A stretch of 64,000 nucleotides of DNA from Sphaerotilus microaerophilus (GTDB taxonomy: Bacteria > Pseudomonadota > Gammaproteobacteria > Burkholderiales > Burkholderiaceae_C), in contig NZ_AP025730.1 in assembly GCF_023734135.1 (NCBI RefSeq), forward strand, positions 5,963,182-6,027,181. The letters run 5' to 3'. Positions 55,481-64,000 of the stretch are shown here, piece after piece. Both the position numbers and the translations under genes were made by a program. The notes under the pieces were generated by a model. The model was not told where the DNA came from. It worked only from the letters and a program-made list of their open reading frames with translations, and made no database searches. Position 1 is the stretch's first letter, and each line of letters begins with the position of its first letter.

Positions 55481-56365
55481 GTGACCGCATCGATGCAGCG
55501 ACTCAAGCAACTGTCCACCCTGCAGCTGGCGCTGCTGGTGTCGCTGTGCGTGCACGCGGCCGTGCTGATGATCCGCGTGGCCGCGCCGGAGGCCTTCGAC
55601 CGCATCCTGGAGGACACCCCGCTGGAGGTGGTGCTGGTCAACGCCAGCACCGCTGCCAAGCCGCAGAAGGCCCAGGTGATCGCACAGCGCAACCTGGCCG
55701 GTGGCGGCGACGCCGAGCTGGGCCGGGTCACCTCGCCGCTGCCGCCCGCCCTGCAGAGCCAGGCGGGTGATTCCTACGAGGAGTCGCGCCGGCAGGTCGA
55801 GCAGATGCAGGTGCAGCAGATGATGATGCTGGCGCAGCTCAAGCGCGAACTCGCCACGATGGGCCAGCCCGACGTGCCCCGCGGGGCCGGCAGCACCCGC
55901 GCCAGCGCCGACGAGGATCGCCGCCGCCAGCTGCTGGCGCTGCTGGCGCAGATCGAGAAACGCATCCAGGACGAGAACGCCCGCCCACGGCGGCGCTTCG
56001 TCAGTCCCGCCGCGCGCGAAGGCGTGCACGCGATCTACTACGACACGCTGCGCCGGCGCATCGAGGACCTGGGCACCCGCAACTTCCCCGAGGCGCAGGG
56101 GCAGAAGCTCTACGGCGAGCTGACCATGCTGGTCGCGGTGGACATGGACGGGCGCGTGGCGCAGGCCGAGGTGATCGAGAGCTCACGCAACCGCACGCTG
56201 GACCGCCGCGCGATCTCCATCGTCAAGGCCGCCGCACCCTATGGCCCGTTCACCGCACCGATGCGGGCCCAGTTCGACCAGCTGGTGTTCATCTCGCGCT
56301 TTCGCTTCACCCGCGACGAGGGCCTGCGAGCCGCCGTGGAAGACGCCAGTTCACAACGTCCCTGA
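55481..56365 (+). CDS. TonB-like energy transducer protein
   Basis: A 294-residue envelope protein. A single N-terminal membrane anchor (LSTLQLALLVSLCVHAAVLM) carries the His found in TonB anchors. A periplasmic, charged, coiled-coil region (Glu/Gln/Met-rich, residues 95-180) follows, then a C-terminal TonB-type beta-alpha-beta domain (YGELTMLVAVDMDGRVAQAE). It has no Pro-rich spacer. A GTG at 55481 or the ATG at 55493 may be the start; neither has a clear ribosome site. It is followed 18 nt later by aroE. The outer-membrane partner is unknown. Confidence 0.85.
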   Translation: MTASMQRLKQLSTLQLALLVSLCVHAAVLMIRVAAPEAFDRILEDTPLEVVLVNASTAAKPQKAQVIAQRNLAGGGDAELGRVTSPLPPALQSQAGDSYEESRRQVEQMQVQQMMMLAQLKRELATMGQPDVPRGAGSTRASADEDRRRQLLALLAQIEKRIQDENARPRRRFVSPAAREGVHAIYYDTLRRRIEDLGTRNFPEAQGQKLYGELTMLVAVDMDGRVAQAEVIESSRNRTLDRRAISIVKAAAPYGPFTAPMRAQFDQLVFISRFRFTRDEGLRAAVEDASSQRP

Positions 56366-56383
56366 CCCCGCCCAGACTTCTCC

Positions 56384-57235
56384 ATGGACCGCTACGCCGT
56401 CGTCGGCAACCCCGTCGAGCACAGCCGCTCGCCTCGCATCCACCAGCTCTTTGCCGCCCAGACGGGGCAGATCATCGAGTACACCCGCCTGTGGGCACCG
56501 CTGGACGGCTTCACGGCGACGGTGCGCGCCTTCGCCGCAGAGGGCGGACGTGGCTGCAACGTGACGATGCCCTTCAAGGCCGAGGCCTGGTCGCTGGCCG
56601 CCCGGCGCAGCTCGCGGGCCGAGCTGGCGCGTGCCGCCAACACCCTGCGCTTCGATGCCGAGGGCTGGTGGGCCGACAACACCGACGGGGCCGGGCTGGT
56701 ACGCGACCTCGGCGTCAATGCCGGCGTCGCCCTGGCCGGCCAGCGCCTGCTGCTGCTGGGTGCCGGTGGCGCCGCGGCCGGCGTGCTGGGGCCGCTGCTG
56801 GAGAGCCGCCCGGCCGAGCTGGTGGTGGCCAACCGCACCGTCGAGCGCGCCGTAGAACTGGTCGAGCGGCACGCCGAGCTGGCCCGCCAGGCCGGTGTGC
56901 GGCTGGTTGCGCAGGGTTTGAACGGGCTGGCTGGCTTGGCCGGACCAGGCGGCTTCGATGTGCTGATCAATGGCACCGCCACCAGCTTGCAGGCCGACGC
57001 AATGCCGATCGAGACCGGCCTGCTGCGCCCGGGCGCGCTGGCGCTGGACATGGCCTACGGGGCGCCGGCACGCGGCTTCATCGCCTGGGCACAGGCGCAG
57101 GGCGCGGTCGGGCGCGACGGGCTGGGCATGCTGGTCGAGCAGGCGGCCGAGTCCTTCACCGCCTGGCGTGGCGTGCGGCCTGACACGGCCCCGGTGCTGG
57201 CCATGCTGCGTCGGGAAGTCGACGGCCTGGCCTGA
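56384..57235 (+). CDS. aroE: Shikimate dehydrogenase (NADP)
   Basis: A 283-residue enzyme of the aromatic amino-acid pathway that reduces 3-dehydroshikimate. The substrate site [16 protein letters not shown] is intact, followed by VTMPFK (catalytic Lys), NTDGAGL and the Rossmann motif [16 protein letters not shown]. Standard length. It lies between the TonB-like gene and mtgA, 12 bp before the latter. Confidence 0.96.
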   Translation: MDRYAVVGNPVEHSRSPRIHQLFAAQTGQIIEYTRLWAPLDGFTATVRAFAAEGGRGCNVTMPFKAEAWSLAARRSSRAELARAANTLRFDAEGWWADNTDGAGLVRDLGVNAGVALAGQRLLLLGAGGAAAGVLGPLLESRPAELVVANRTVERAVELVERHAELARQAGVRLVAQGLNGLAGLAGPGGFDVLINGTATSLQADAMPIETGLLRPGALALDMAYGAPARGFIAWAQAQGAVGRDGLGMLVEQAAESFTAWRGVRPDTAPVLAMLRREVDGLA

Positions 57236-57247
57236 CGGGACCGCCGC

Positions 57248-58054
57248 ATGAGAACGCTGAGGGAGCTGCTGCACAGCCACGTGGTGCGCATCGGCGCGCT
57301 GCTGCTGCTGAGCGCGGTGGCGCTGCAGCTGTATTTCCTGCTGCGCATCGCGCTGATGACGGTGATCGATCCGCAGTCCACCAGCTTCCAGCGCAGCGAG
57401 ATCTGGCGCCTGGCGGTGGAACAGCACCAGGTGCTCTGGAGCCAGGAATGGGCCGACTACGCCCGCACCAGCGACCACCTCAAGCGGGCTGTGATCGCCA
57501 GCGAGGATGCGCGCTTTGCCGAGCACAGCGGCGTGGAGTGGGACGCGATCGAGAAGGCCTGGGAACGCAACCAGCGTGCCGAGGACCGGGCCGAGCGGGT
57601 CAATGCCGCCCAGGAACAACGGGCGAAGAAGGCCACGTCCACCGGCCGGCCTGCGCCGGCGGCGGCGCCGAAGAAGTTCGAGGTCAAGGTGGTGGGCGGC
57701 TCCACCATCAGCCAGCAGCTGGCGAAGAACCTCTTCCTCTCCGGCGAGCGCACCGCGGTGCGCAAGGCACAGGAGTTCGTGATCACCTTCATGCTGGAGG
57801 CCTGCCTGTCCAAGCAGCGCATCCTGGAGATCTACCTGAACAACGTCGAGTGGGGCGAGGGCGTGTTCGGCGCGCAGGCCGCCGCGCGGCACTACTTCCG
57901 CAGCGACGCCGCCCGCCTCGGGCCTGCCCAGGCCGCCCGGCTGGCGGTGATGCTGCCCGCCCCCAAGCGCTTCGAGAAGCGCCCGGGCTCGGCCTACGTC
58001 AGCGGGAGGGCGGGCACCGTGGTGGCCCGCATGGGCGCGGTCGAGCTGCCCTGA
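57248..58054 (+). CDS. mtgA: Monofunctional peptidoglycan glycosyltransferase MtgA
   Basis: A 268-residue inner-membrane enzyme of the GT51 family that polymerises lipid II into glycan chains. One membrane span (~15-40) leads to the catalytic domain: Glu86 in AVIASEDARF, GGSTISQQLAKNLFL, KQRILEIYLNNVEWGEGVFG. Between the first two motifs an extra charged, Ala/Pro-rich segment (~110-145) replaces the short loop of E. coli MtgA. It follows aroE by 12 bp. Confidence 0.94.
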   Translation: MRTLRELLHSHVVRIGALLLLSAVALQLYFLLRIALMTVIDPQSTSFQRSEIWRLAVEQHQVLWSQEWADYARTSDHLKRAVIASEDARFAEHSGVEWDAIEKAWERNQRAEDRAERVNAAQEQRAKKATSTGRPAPAAAPKKFEVKVVGGSTISQQLAKNLFLSGERTAVRKAQEFVITFMLEACLSKQRILEIYLNNVEWGEGVFGAQAAARHYFRSDAARLGPAQAARLAVMLPAPKRFEKRPGSAYVSGRAGTVVARMGAVELP

Positions 58055-58087
58055 AACCCTGCAGGCCCGCGCCGCCAGGCCGCCTCC

Positions 58088-58093
58088 TAGAAT
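58088..58093 (+). promoter_or_regulatory. -10-like TAGAAT 6 nt before the start at 58100
   Basis: TAGAAT (5/6) has 6 nt to ATG 58100, without a Shine-Dalgarno, placing the predicted transcription start exactly on the A of the start codon. Confidence 0.5.
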
Positions 58094-58099
58094 TTGTGC

Positions 58100-58699
58100 A
58101 TGAGCAGTGACACCGAGCGCGATGAGCTGGCCGCCGCGGCCGCCAGGCTGGTGGTCGAGGAGGGGCTGGAGTACGGCCCGGCCAAGAAGCGTGCGGCACG
58201 TGATCTCGGGCTGAATGGCCGCCGCGCCGCCCTGCCCGACAACGAGGCGGTCGAGGCGGCGGTGCGCGAGCACCTGGCGCTCTTCCACGCCGACACCCAG
58301 CCCGCCGAACTGGCCGAGCTGCGCCGCATCGCCTTGCGCTGGATGGAGCGGCTGGCCGAGTTCCGCCCGCACCTGAGCGGTGCGGTCTGGCGCGGCACCG
58401 CCACGCGGCTGTCGGCCATCCACCTGGACCTGTACTGCGACGACCCGAAGTCGGCCGAGCTGGCCCTGCTGAACCTCGGCGTGGATTACGAGGTCGGCTC
58501 GGCGCCCGGCCCGCGGGGCCGCGAGGTGGATGTGCTCAGCATCGCCGAACGCAGCCAGGCCCTGGGCGATTGGGTGACACTGCACCTGAGCGTACTCGAC
58601 CACGACGACCTGCGCGGCGCCCTGCGCGCCGATGCCCAGGGGCAGACCTGGCGCGGCGGGCTCGATGCGCTGCGCCGGCGCCTCGAAACCACCGCCTGA
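58100..58699 (+). CDS. Conserved protein of unknown function
   Basis: A 199-residue cytoplasmic protein that I cannot assign. The first ~45 residues form a helical head with VVEEGLEYGPAKKRAARDLG. The middle has LRRIALRWMERLAEFRPHLSGAVWRGTATRLSAIHLDLYCDDPKSAELALL, resembling a nucleotidyltransferase-like fold but without a clear GS...DxD active site. It has no signal peptide or membrane span. A TTG two codons upstream is an alternative start. It lies 16 bp before the TlpA-like gene, likely in one transcript. Confidence 0.85.
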   Translation: MSSDTERDELAAAAARLVVEEGLEYGPAKKRAARDLGLNGRRAALPDNEAVEAAVREHLALFHADTQPAELAELRRIALRWMERLAEFRPHLSGAVWRGTATRLSAIHLDLYCDDPKSAELALLNLGVDYEVGSAPGPRGREVDVLSIAERSQALGDWVTLHLSVLDHDDLRGALRADAQGQTWRGGLDALRRRLETTA

Positions 58700-58715
58700 C
58701 GAAAGGACGCCATCG

Positions 58716-59231
58716 ATGCAACGACGCCACTGGATGATGCTGGCCGGCGCCACAGCGGGGCTGGCCGGCGCAGCGGCTTGGCGGCTGCGCCCCGATGCCG
58801 GCGGTGCCGCCGCGTCAGCGCCACTGTGGGCGACCCGGCTGCCGCAGGTCGGCGGCGGCGAGCTGGCCTTCAGTGAGCTGAAAGGGCAGGCGCTGCTGGT
58901 CAACTTCTGGGCCACCTGGTGCCCGCCCTGCGTCAAGGAAATGCCGCTGCTGGACCGCTTCGCACGCGAGCAGGCTGGCAGGGTGACGGTGGTCGGCATC
59001 GCGGTGGACCGGGCCGAGGCGGTGCGGGCCTTCCTGGCGGCCACGCCGGTGGGTTTTCGCATCGGCGTGGCCGGCTTTGCCGGCAGCGGCCTGGCGCGTG
59101 AGCTGGGTAACCCGCAGGGCGGCCTGCCCTTTTCGGTGCTGTTCGATCGGCAAGGGCAAATCGTCGACCGCAAGCTCGGCGAGACGCTGCCCGCCGAACT
59201 GCAGGATTGGGCCAGGCGGGTGGCCAGCTGA
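58716..59231 (+). CDS. TlpA-like periplasmic thioredoxin
   Basis: A 171-residue thioredoxin-fold protein with a signal sequence or membrane anchor (RRHWMMLAGATAGLAGAAAW), then the redox motif FWATWCPPCVKEM (active-site Cys pair). The cis-Pro region GGLPFSVLFDRQG is present. Probably a periplasmic disulfide reductase, as in cytochrome c maturation. AAAGGA precedes the ATG. It follows the unknown gene closely. Confidence 0.92.
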   Translation: MQRRHWMMLAGATAGLAGAAAWRLRPDAGGAAASAPLWATRLPQVGGGELAFSELKGQALLVNFWATWCPPCVKEMPLLDRFAREQAGRVTVVGIAVDRAEAVRAFLAATPVGFRIGVAGFAGSGLARELGNPQGGLPFSVLFDRQGQIVDRKLGETLPAELQDWARRVAS

Positions 59232-59294
59232 TCGTTCGCGACCTGCCTGGCGGGGCTGATGCGCCACGCGTTCGAGCGAACATTGCGCGCGATG

Positions 59295-59327
59295 GCGACT
59301 TTTGGGGCGAAATGCGCGTAAAGTCGC
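59295..59327 (+). promoter_or_regulatory. Inverted repeat and possible promoter upstream of aroQ
   Basis: GCGACTTT (59295-59302) and AAAGTCGC (59320-59327) form perfect 8-bp arms around a 17-bp centre. TAAAGT (59319-59324) may serve as the -10 of the aroQ-accBC operon. The repeat would overlap the promoter, so an operator role is possible. Confidence 0.45.
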
Positions 59328-59355
59328 TGGTTTCGCTTTCTGTGTCCCGACCACG

Positions 59356-59796
59356 ATGCACATCCTGATCCTCCAGGGGCCCAACCTCAACCTGCTGGGC
59401 ACACGCGAGCCGGGCGTCTACGGCGCCACCACGCTGCCGCAGATCCAGGCGGGCCTGGATGCCTACGCCGCCGAGCGCGGCGTGCGCCTGAGCCACTTCC
59501 AGAGCAACCACGAAGGCGGCCTGGTCGACCGCATCCACGCTGCACGCACGGAGGGGGTGGACTTCATCATCATCAACCCGGGCGCCTACACGCACACCAG
59601 CGTGGCCATCCGCGATGCGATCACCGGCGTGGCGATCCCGTTCGTCGAGGTGCACCTGTCCAACGTGCACCGGCGCGAGGCCTTCCGCCACCATTCCTAC
59701 TTCTCCGATGTGGCCGAGGGCGTGATCGTCGGCCTCGGCCCGCTGGGCTACCGGCTGGCGCTGGACTACGCGCTGCAGCGCGCCGCACCGCGCTGA
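59356..59796 (+). CDS. aroQ: 3-dehydroquinate dehydratase, type II
   Basis: A 146-residue dodecameric enzyme of the shikimate pathway. It shows [16 protein letters not shown] with the catalytic Tyr, [29 protein letters not shown] with the active-site His, and [17 protein letters not shown]. It is the first gene of the aroQ-accB-accC-prmA run, the usual arrangement in many gamma- and betaproteobacteria. Confidence 0.97.
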   Translation: MHILILQGPNLNLLGTREPGVYGATTLPQIQAGLDAYAAERGVRLSHFQSNHEGGLVDRIHAARTEGVDFIIINPGAYTHTSVAIRDAITGVAIPFVEVHLSNVHRREAFRHHSYFSDVAEGVIVGLGPLGYRLALDYALQRAAPR

Positions 59797-59897
59797 TTCC
59801 CGTCCGGCTGCGGCTGGCCCCAGTCCGTGCCCCTGCGGGCATCCGGCCAGGCCAGCCCCATCCAGCCCCCCCCCGAACCAGTCACCTGGAGCTTCCC

Positions 59898-60347
59898 ATG
59901 GATCTACGCAAACTGAAGACCCTCATCGACCTCGTGTCGGATTCCAACATCGCCGAACTCGAGATCACCGAGGCCGACGGCAAGGTGCGCATCGTCAAGA
60001 GCAGCCCGGTGGTGACCGTGGCGCACGCGGCCCCGATGGTGGCCGCTGCCCCAGTCCTTGCGGCTGCTCCTGTCGCTGCACCCGCCGCCGCCCCTGCCGC
60101 CCCCGAGTTGACCGGGCACATCATCAAGTCCCCGATGGTCGGCACCTTCTACCGTGCCTCCAGCCCGGGCGCCAAGGCGCTGGCCGACGTCGGCCAGCAG
60201 GTCAAGGAAGGCCAGGCGGTGTGCATCATCGAGGCGATGAAGATCATGAATGAGATCGAGTCCGACCACGCGGGCACGATCACCAAGGTGCTGGTCGAGA
60301 ATGGCCAGGCCGTCGAGTACGGCCAACCGCTGTTCATCATCGAGTGA
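59898..60347 (+). CDS. accB: Acetyl-CoA carboxylase biotin carboxyl carrier protein
   Basis: A 149-residue carrier with an N-terminal dimerisation part, an Ala/Pro-rich flexible linker (~45-70) and a C-terminal biotinyl domain. Biotin is attached at Lys115 in EAMKIMNE. The linker is typical of the family. GGAG precedes the ATG. It is followed 109 bp later by accC. Confidence 0.97.
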   Translation: MDLRKLKTLIDLVSDSNIAELEITEADGKVRIVKSSPVVTVAHAAPMVAAAPVLAAAPVAAPAAAPAAPELTGHIIKSPMVGTFYRASSPGAKALADVGQQVKEGQAVCIIEAMKIMNEIESDHAGTITKVLVENGQAVEYGQPLFIIE

Positions 60348-60456
60348 GCCGGCGTCACCGCCTGCCCAGCCGAGTGGGCGAGCAGGTGGGGCAGATCGAC
60401 CGGGCCCGGCATCCTGCGCGGGCCCTCAGCGTGCCCATGAGGCCGCGGAGAAGTAC

Positions 60457-61806
<1,350 letters not shown>

Positions 61807-61820
61807 CCTGGAGCCCCCTG

Positions 61821-62729
61821 ATGGTCGAATTGCTGCTGCTGGTGCCTGCCACCGGCGTGGACCTCGTCAGCGACGCCCTGCTGGAGCTTGATGCTGCGGC
61901 GGTGACCGTCGAGGACGCCGATGCGGACACCCCCGACGAGCAGCCGATCTTCGGCGAGCCGGGCATGCCGCAAACGCAGACCGAGAAGGTCGCCGGCTGG
62001 CAACGCTCGGTGCTGAAGGCCCTGTTCGAGGACGAAGCAGCGGCCCAGGCCGCCTGCGTCGGGCTGCTGGAACTCGATGAGGCCCAGGGCGTTCATGTGC
62101 AGGGCGTTCGACCGGTCGAGGAGCAGGACTGGGTGCGCCTTACCCAGTCCCAGTTCTCGCCCGTGCCGATCACGCCGACGTTCTGGATCGTGCCCAGCTG
62201 GCATGAGGTGCCGGCGCAGGCGCGTGAGGTGATCCGCCTGGATCCGGGCCTGGCCTTCGGGACCGGCACGCACCCCACCACCCGCATGTGCCTGCGCTGG
62301 ATCGCCAACCAGTCCGCCTCACTGTCGGGCAGCTGGGACCGCGTGCTGGACTATGGTTGCGGCTCGGGCATCCTGGCCATCGCGGCGTCCAAGTTTGGTG
62401 CTGGCAGCGTCGACGCGGTGGACATCGACCCGGCAGCTGTCGAGTCCTCGGCCCGCAATGCCGATGCCAACGGCGTGCAACTGCACTGCGGACTGCCTGA
62501 GGCCGCCGAGGGAACGTACCCCCTGGTGCTGGCCAACATCCTCTCTGCACCGCTGAAGTTGCTGGCCCCGCTGCTGTGCGGCCACGTCACATCCGGTGGC
62601 CACCTGGTGCTGGCGGGCATCCTGGAGCGGCAGATCGAAGAACTCCGCACCGCCTACGCACCCTGGGTCGAACTGCAGGTATCGGACACGCAAGAGGGCT
62701 GGGTGCTGTTGACAGCCCGCCGGCCGTGA
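61821..62729 (+). CDS. prmA: Ribosomal protein L11 methyltransferase
   Basis: A 302-residue SAM-dependent enzyme that trimethylates ribosomal protein L11. Family features are the N-terminal substrate-binding domain, FGTGTHPTTRMCLRW, SAM motif LDYGCGSGILAIAA and NILSAPLKLLAPLL (NxLxxP-like). It is translated right after accC and lies 25 bp before the DUF3426 gene. Confidence 0.96.
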   Translation: MVELLLLVPATGVDLVSDALLELDAAAVTVEDADADTPDEQPIFGEPGMPQTQTEKVAGWQRSVLKALFEDEAAAQAACVGLLELDEAQGVHVQGVRPVEEQDWVRLTQSQFSPVPITPTFWIVPSWHEVPAQAREVIRLDPGLAFGTGTHPTTRMCLRWIANQSASLSGSWDRVLDYGCGSGILAIAASKFGAGSVDAVDIDPAAVESSARNADANGVQLHCGLPEAAEGTYPLVLANILSAPLKLLAPLLCGHVTSGGHLVLAGILERQIEELRTAYAPWVELQVSDTQEGWVLLTARRP

Positions 62730-62754
62730 CCAGCGACCAGACTGTCGGTCGACG

Positions 62755-63900
62755 ATGAGTCTAGCCACGTCGTGCCCGTCCTGCGGGACAGTCTTCAAGG
62801 TGGTGGAAGACCAACTCAAGGTCTCCGAAGGCTGGGTACGCTGCGGCCACTGCCACGACGTGTTCAATGCGCTCGAAGGTCTCTTCGACCTGGAGCGGCG
62901 TGATTCGATGATGCAGGGACTTCGCACCCTGCCGGGCGCACTCGACGTGGAACCAGCCGTGCGGCCTGACCGGGGCGGACTGGCCGCTGAACCCACCGAG
63001 GTGACGCCTCCGGCCGACATGCCACACGCTGCTCCGGTGGCGGAAACGCAACCGACCGCTGCCCCAGGGGATGCTCCGGCGGTGGAGACGTCGACTGCGA
63101 TGGCTCCTCTGCAACGATCTGCAGACAAGAACGCACATCCGGGGCATCGCCCACAGGATCCTGCAGAGCGATCCGAACCGCCCACACAAGCCGACGACGA
63201 GGCCGAGGATACGCTGTTGGCAGGGGATGTTTCTCAGACACCTCTGCAGGATGAAGCGTCCAAGAAGCGTACCCGCGCCATCGAACAGCACATCGATCGC
63301 GAAGAAGAGTCCGCCCCCCCTTCCACGACCGCAGCGACCGAGGAGGCCCTGATTGCCTCGACACTTGCTGCGGACAACCATCCAGAAGATCTTCCTGCAT
63401 TCGTGCTGGACGCCGAGCGGCGTGCAAGATGGAATCGGCCTCTGGTACGGGGGACCGTGACCGTGGCCGTACTGGCTGGCGCCCTGCTCTTGGCAGGCCA
63501 GGTCGCTGTCCATCGCCGCGATCAGATCGCCGCCGTTTGCGAAAGTTGCCAGGGACCTCTTGGCTCCCTGTCGGCTTCGCTGGGCCTGTCCTTGCGTCCA
63601 CCGGTCGTTCTGGAAGCCGTCGAGGTCGACAACGCGGTGCTCACGCACCCACCCGGCGTAGATGGTTACCGACTCACGGTGCAGGTACGGAACCATTCAT
63701 CGCATGAGGTCTCGGCGCCGCACATGGAACTCAGCCTGACCGACGCATCCGGTGCATTGCTGATCCGCCGCGTGTTTTCGCCGCAGGATTTCCAGCAGCC
63801 GCCTACTTTGGCCGCCCAAGCAGAAAGCAGTTGGACCCTGGAATTCCAGACCGCCCAGAAACGCGTCTCAGGCTATACCGTGGCCGCTTTTTACCCCTGA
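62755..63900 (+). CDS. Zinc-ribbon and DUF3426 membrane protein
   Basis: A 381-residue protein with an N-terminal MJ0042-type zinc ribbon (CPSCGTVFKV and CGHCHDVF), a long low-complexity, acidic linker (~60-220), one membrane span (~238-258, VTVAVLAGALLLAGQVAV) and a C-terminal DUF3426 domain that would be periplasmic. The family is common behind prmA in betaproteobacteria and its function is unknown. Base composition in the linker is less GC-biased than in the neighbours. Confidence 0.92.
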   Translation: MSLATSCPSCGTVFKVVEDQLKVSEGWVRCGHCHDVFNALEGLFDLERRDSMMQGLRTLPGALDVEPAVRPDRGGLAAEPTEVTPPADMPHAAPVAETQPTAAPGDAPAVETSTAMAPLQRSADKNAHPGHRPQDPAERSEPPTQADDEAEDTLLAGDVSQTPLQDEASKKRTRAIEQHIDREEESAPPSTTAATEEALIASTLAADNHPEDLPAFVLDAERRARWNRPLVRGTVTVAVLAGALLLAGQVAVHRRDQIAAVCESCQGPLGSLSASLGLSLRPPVVLEAVEVDNAVLTHPPGVDGYRLTVQVRNHSSHEVSAPHMELSLTDASGALLIRRVFSPQDFQQPPTLAAQAESSWTLEFQTAQKRVSGYTVAAFYP

Positions 63901-64000
63901 GACCCACACTCGCCGGCACCGCCTGCAGATCACACGGATAAACCCGACTACAGGGCGAGCGGACGACGCACAGAATTGATTCTCCAAAAGGCCGAGCCCC

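Overview
The window is about 64 kb of very GC-rich, densely packed chromosome. Gene families and gene order (rubredoxin-thiD-hemL, aroQ-accB-accC-prmA, ruvX-pyrR-pyrB-pyrC', DUF1840, pilGHIJ-chpA) point to a betaproteobacterium of the order Burkholderiales, probably near the Leptothrix/Sphaerotilus/Rubrivivax group. That placement is an inference from gene content, not from a marker gene. I saw no rRNA, tRNA, CRISPR array, prophage or intact insertion sequence.

Layout. 1-4.6 kb: the end of comM, then rsmE, pckG with a strong terminator, and a small unknown gene. 4.7-8.5 kb (minus): phoH-ybeY and a secreted prolyl-oligopeptidase-like enzyme. 8.6-11.4 kb: a membrane histidine kinase and its NarL-type regulator. 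11.4-14.9 kb: ruvA and ruvB separated by gpmI. 14.9-16.1 kb: a decayed FitAB-type toxin-antitoxin locus, a VOC-family gene and a perfect LexA-type box without an obvious SOS gene. 16.2-26.4 kb: a complete glycerol regulon, with glpK and glpR facing away from glpD and a Rhizobium-type GlpSTPQ(U)V glycerol ABC transporter. 26.5-32.2 kb (minus): yqgE-ruvX-pyrR-pyrB-pyrC', then plsC, a DUF1840 gene and a histidine phosphatase. 32.2-33.7 kb: photolyase.

33.7-45.6 kb (minus): the type IV pilus chemosensory operon pilG-pilH-pilI-pilJ-chpA, with a GGDEF diguanylate cyclase directly behind chpA. 45.6-49.2 kb: rubredoxin facing away from thiD-hemL-mutarotase. 49.2-58.1 kb: a phosphofructokinase, then mpl, a YqiA-like esterase, an SDR reductase, an RNB-family RNase, a TonB-like protein, aroE and mtgA. 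58.1-63.9 kb: an unknown conserved gene, a TlpA-like thioredoxin, aroQ, accB, accC, prmA and a DUF3426 protein. The last 100 bases (63901-64000) show no gene.

How the genes work together. Glycerol enters through the ABC transporter, is phosphorylated by GlpK and oxidised by GlpD, under the DeoR-type repressor GlpR. pckG, gpmI and the phosphofructokinase are central carbon genes scattered nearby. PilG/H/I/J/ChpA form a chemosensory pathway for twitching motility. The pyr genes make pyrimidines, with a PyrC' that has lost its catalytic metal ligands.

The items most worth a second look are the paired, complementary degeneracy of the two glycerol-transporter ATPases, the repeat inserted in frame into mpl, the broken toxin-antitoxin locus, the orphan LexA-type box, and a recurring arrangement of -10-like boxes placed so that transcripts would be leaderless.
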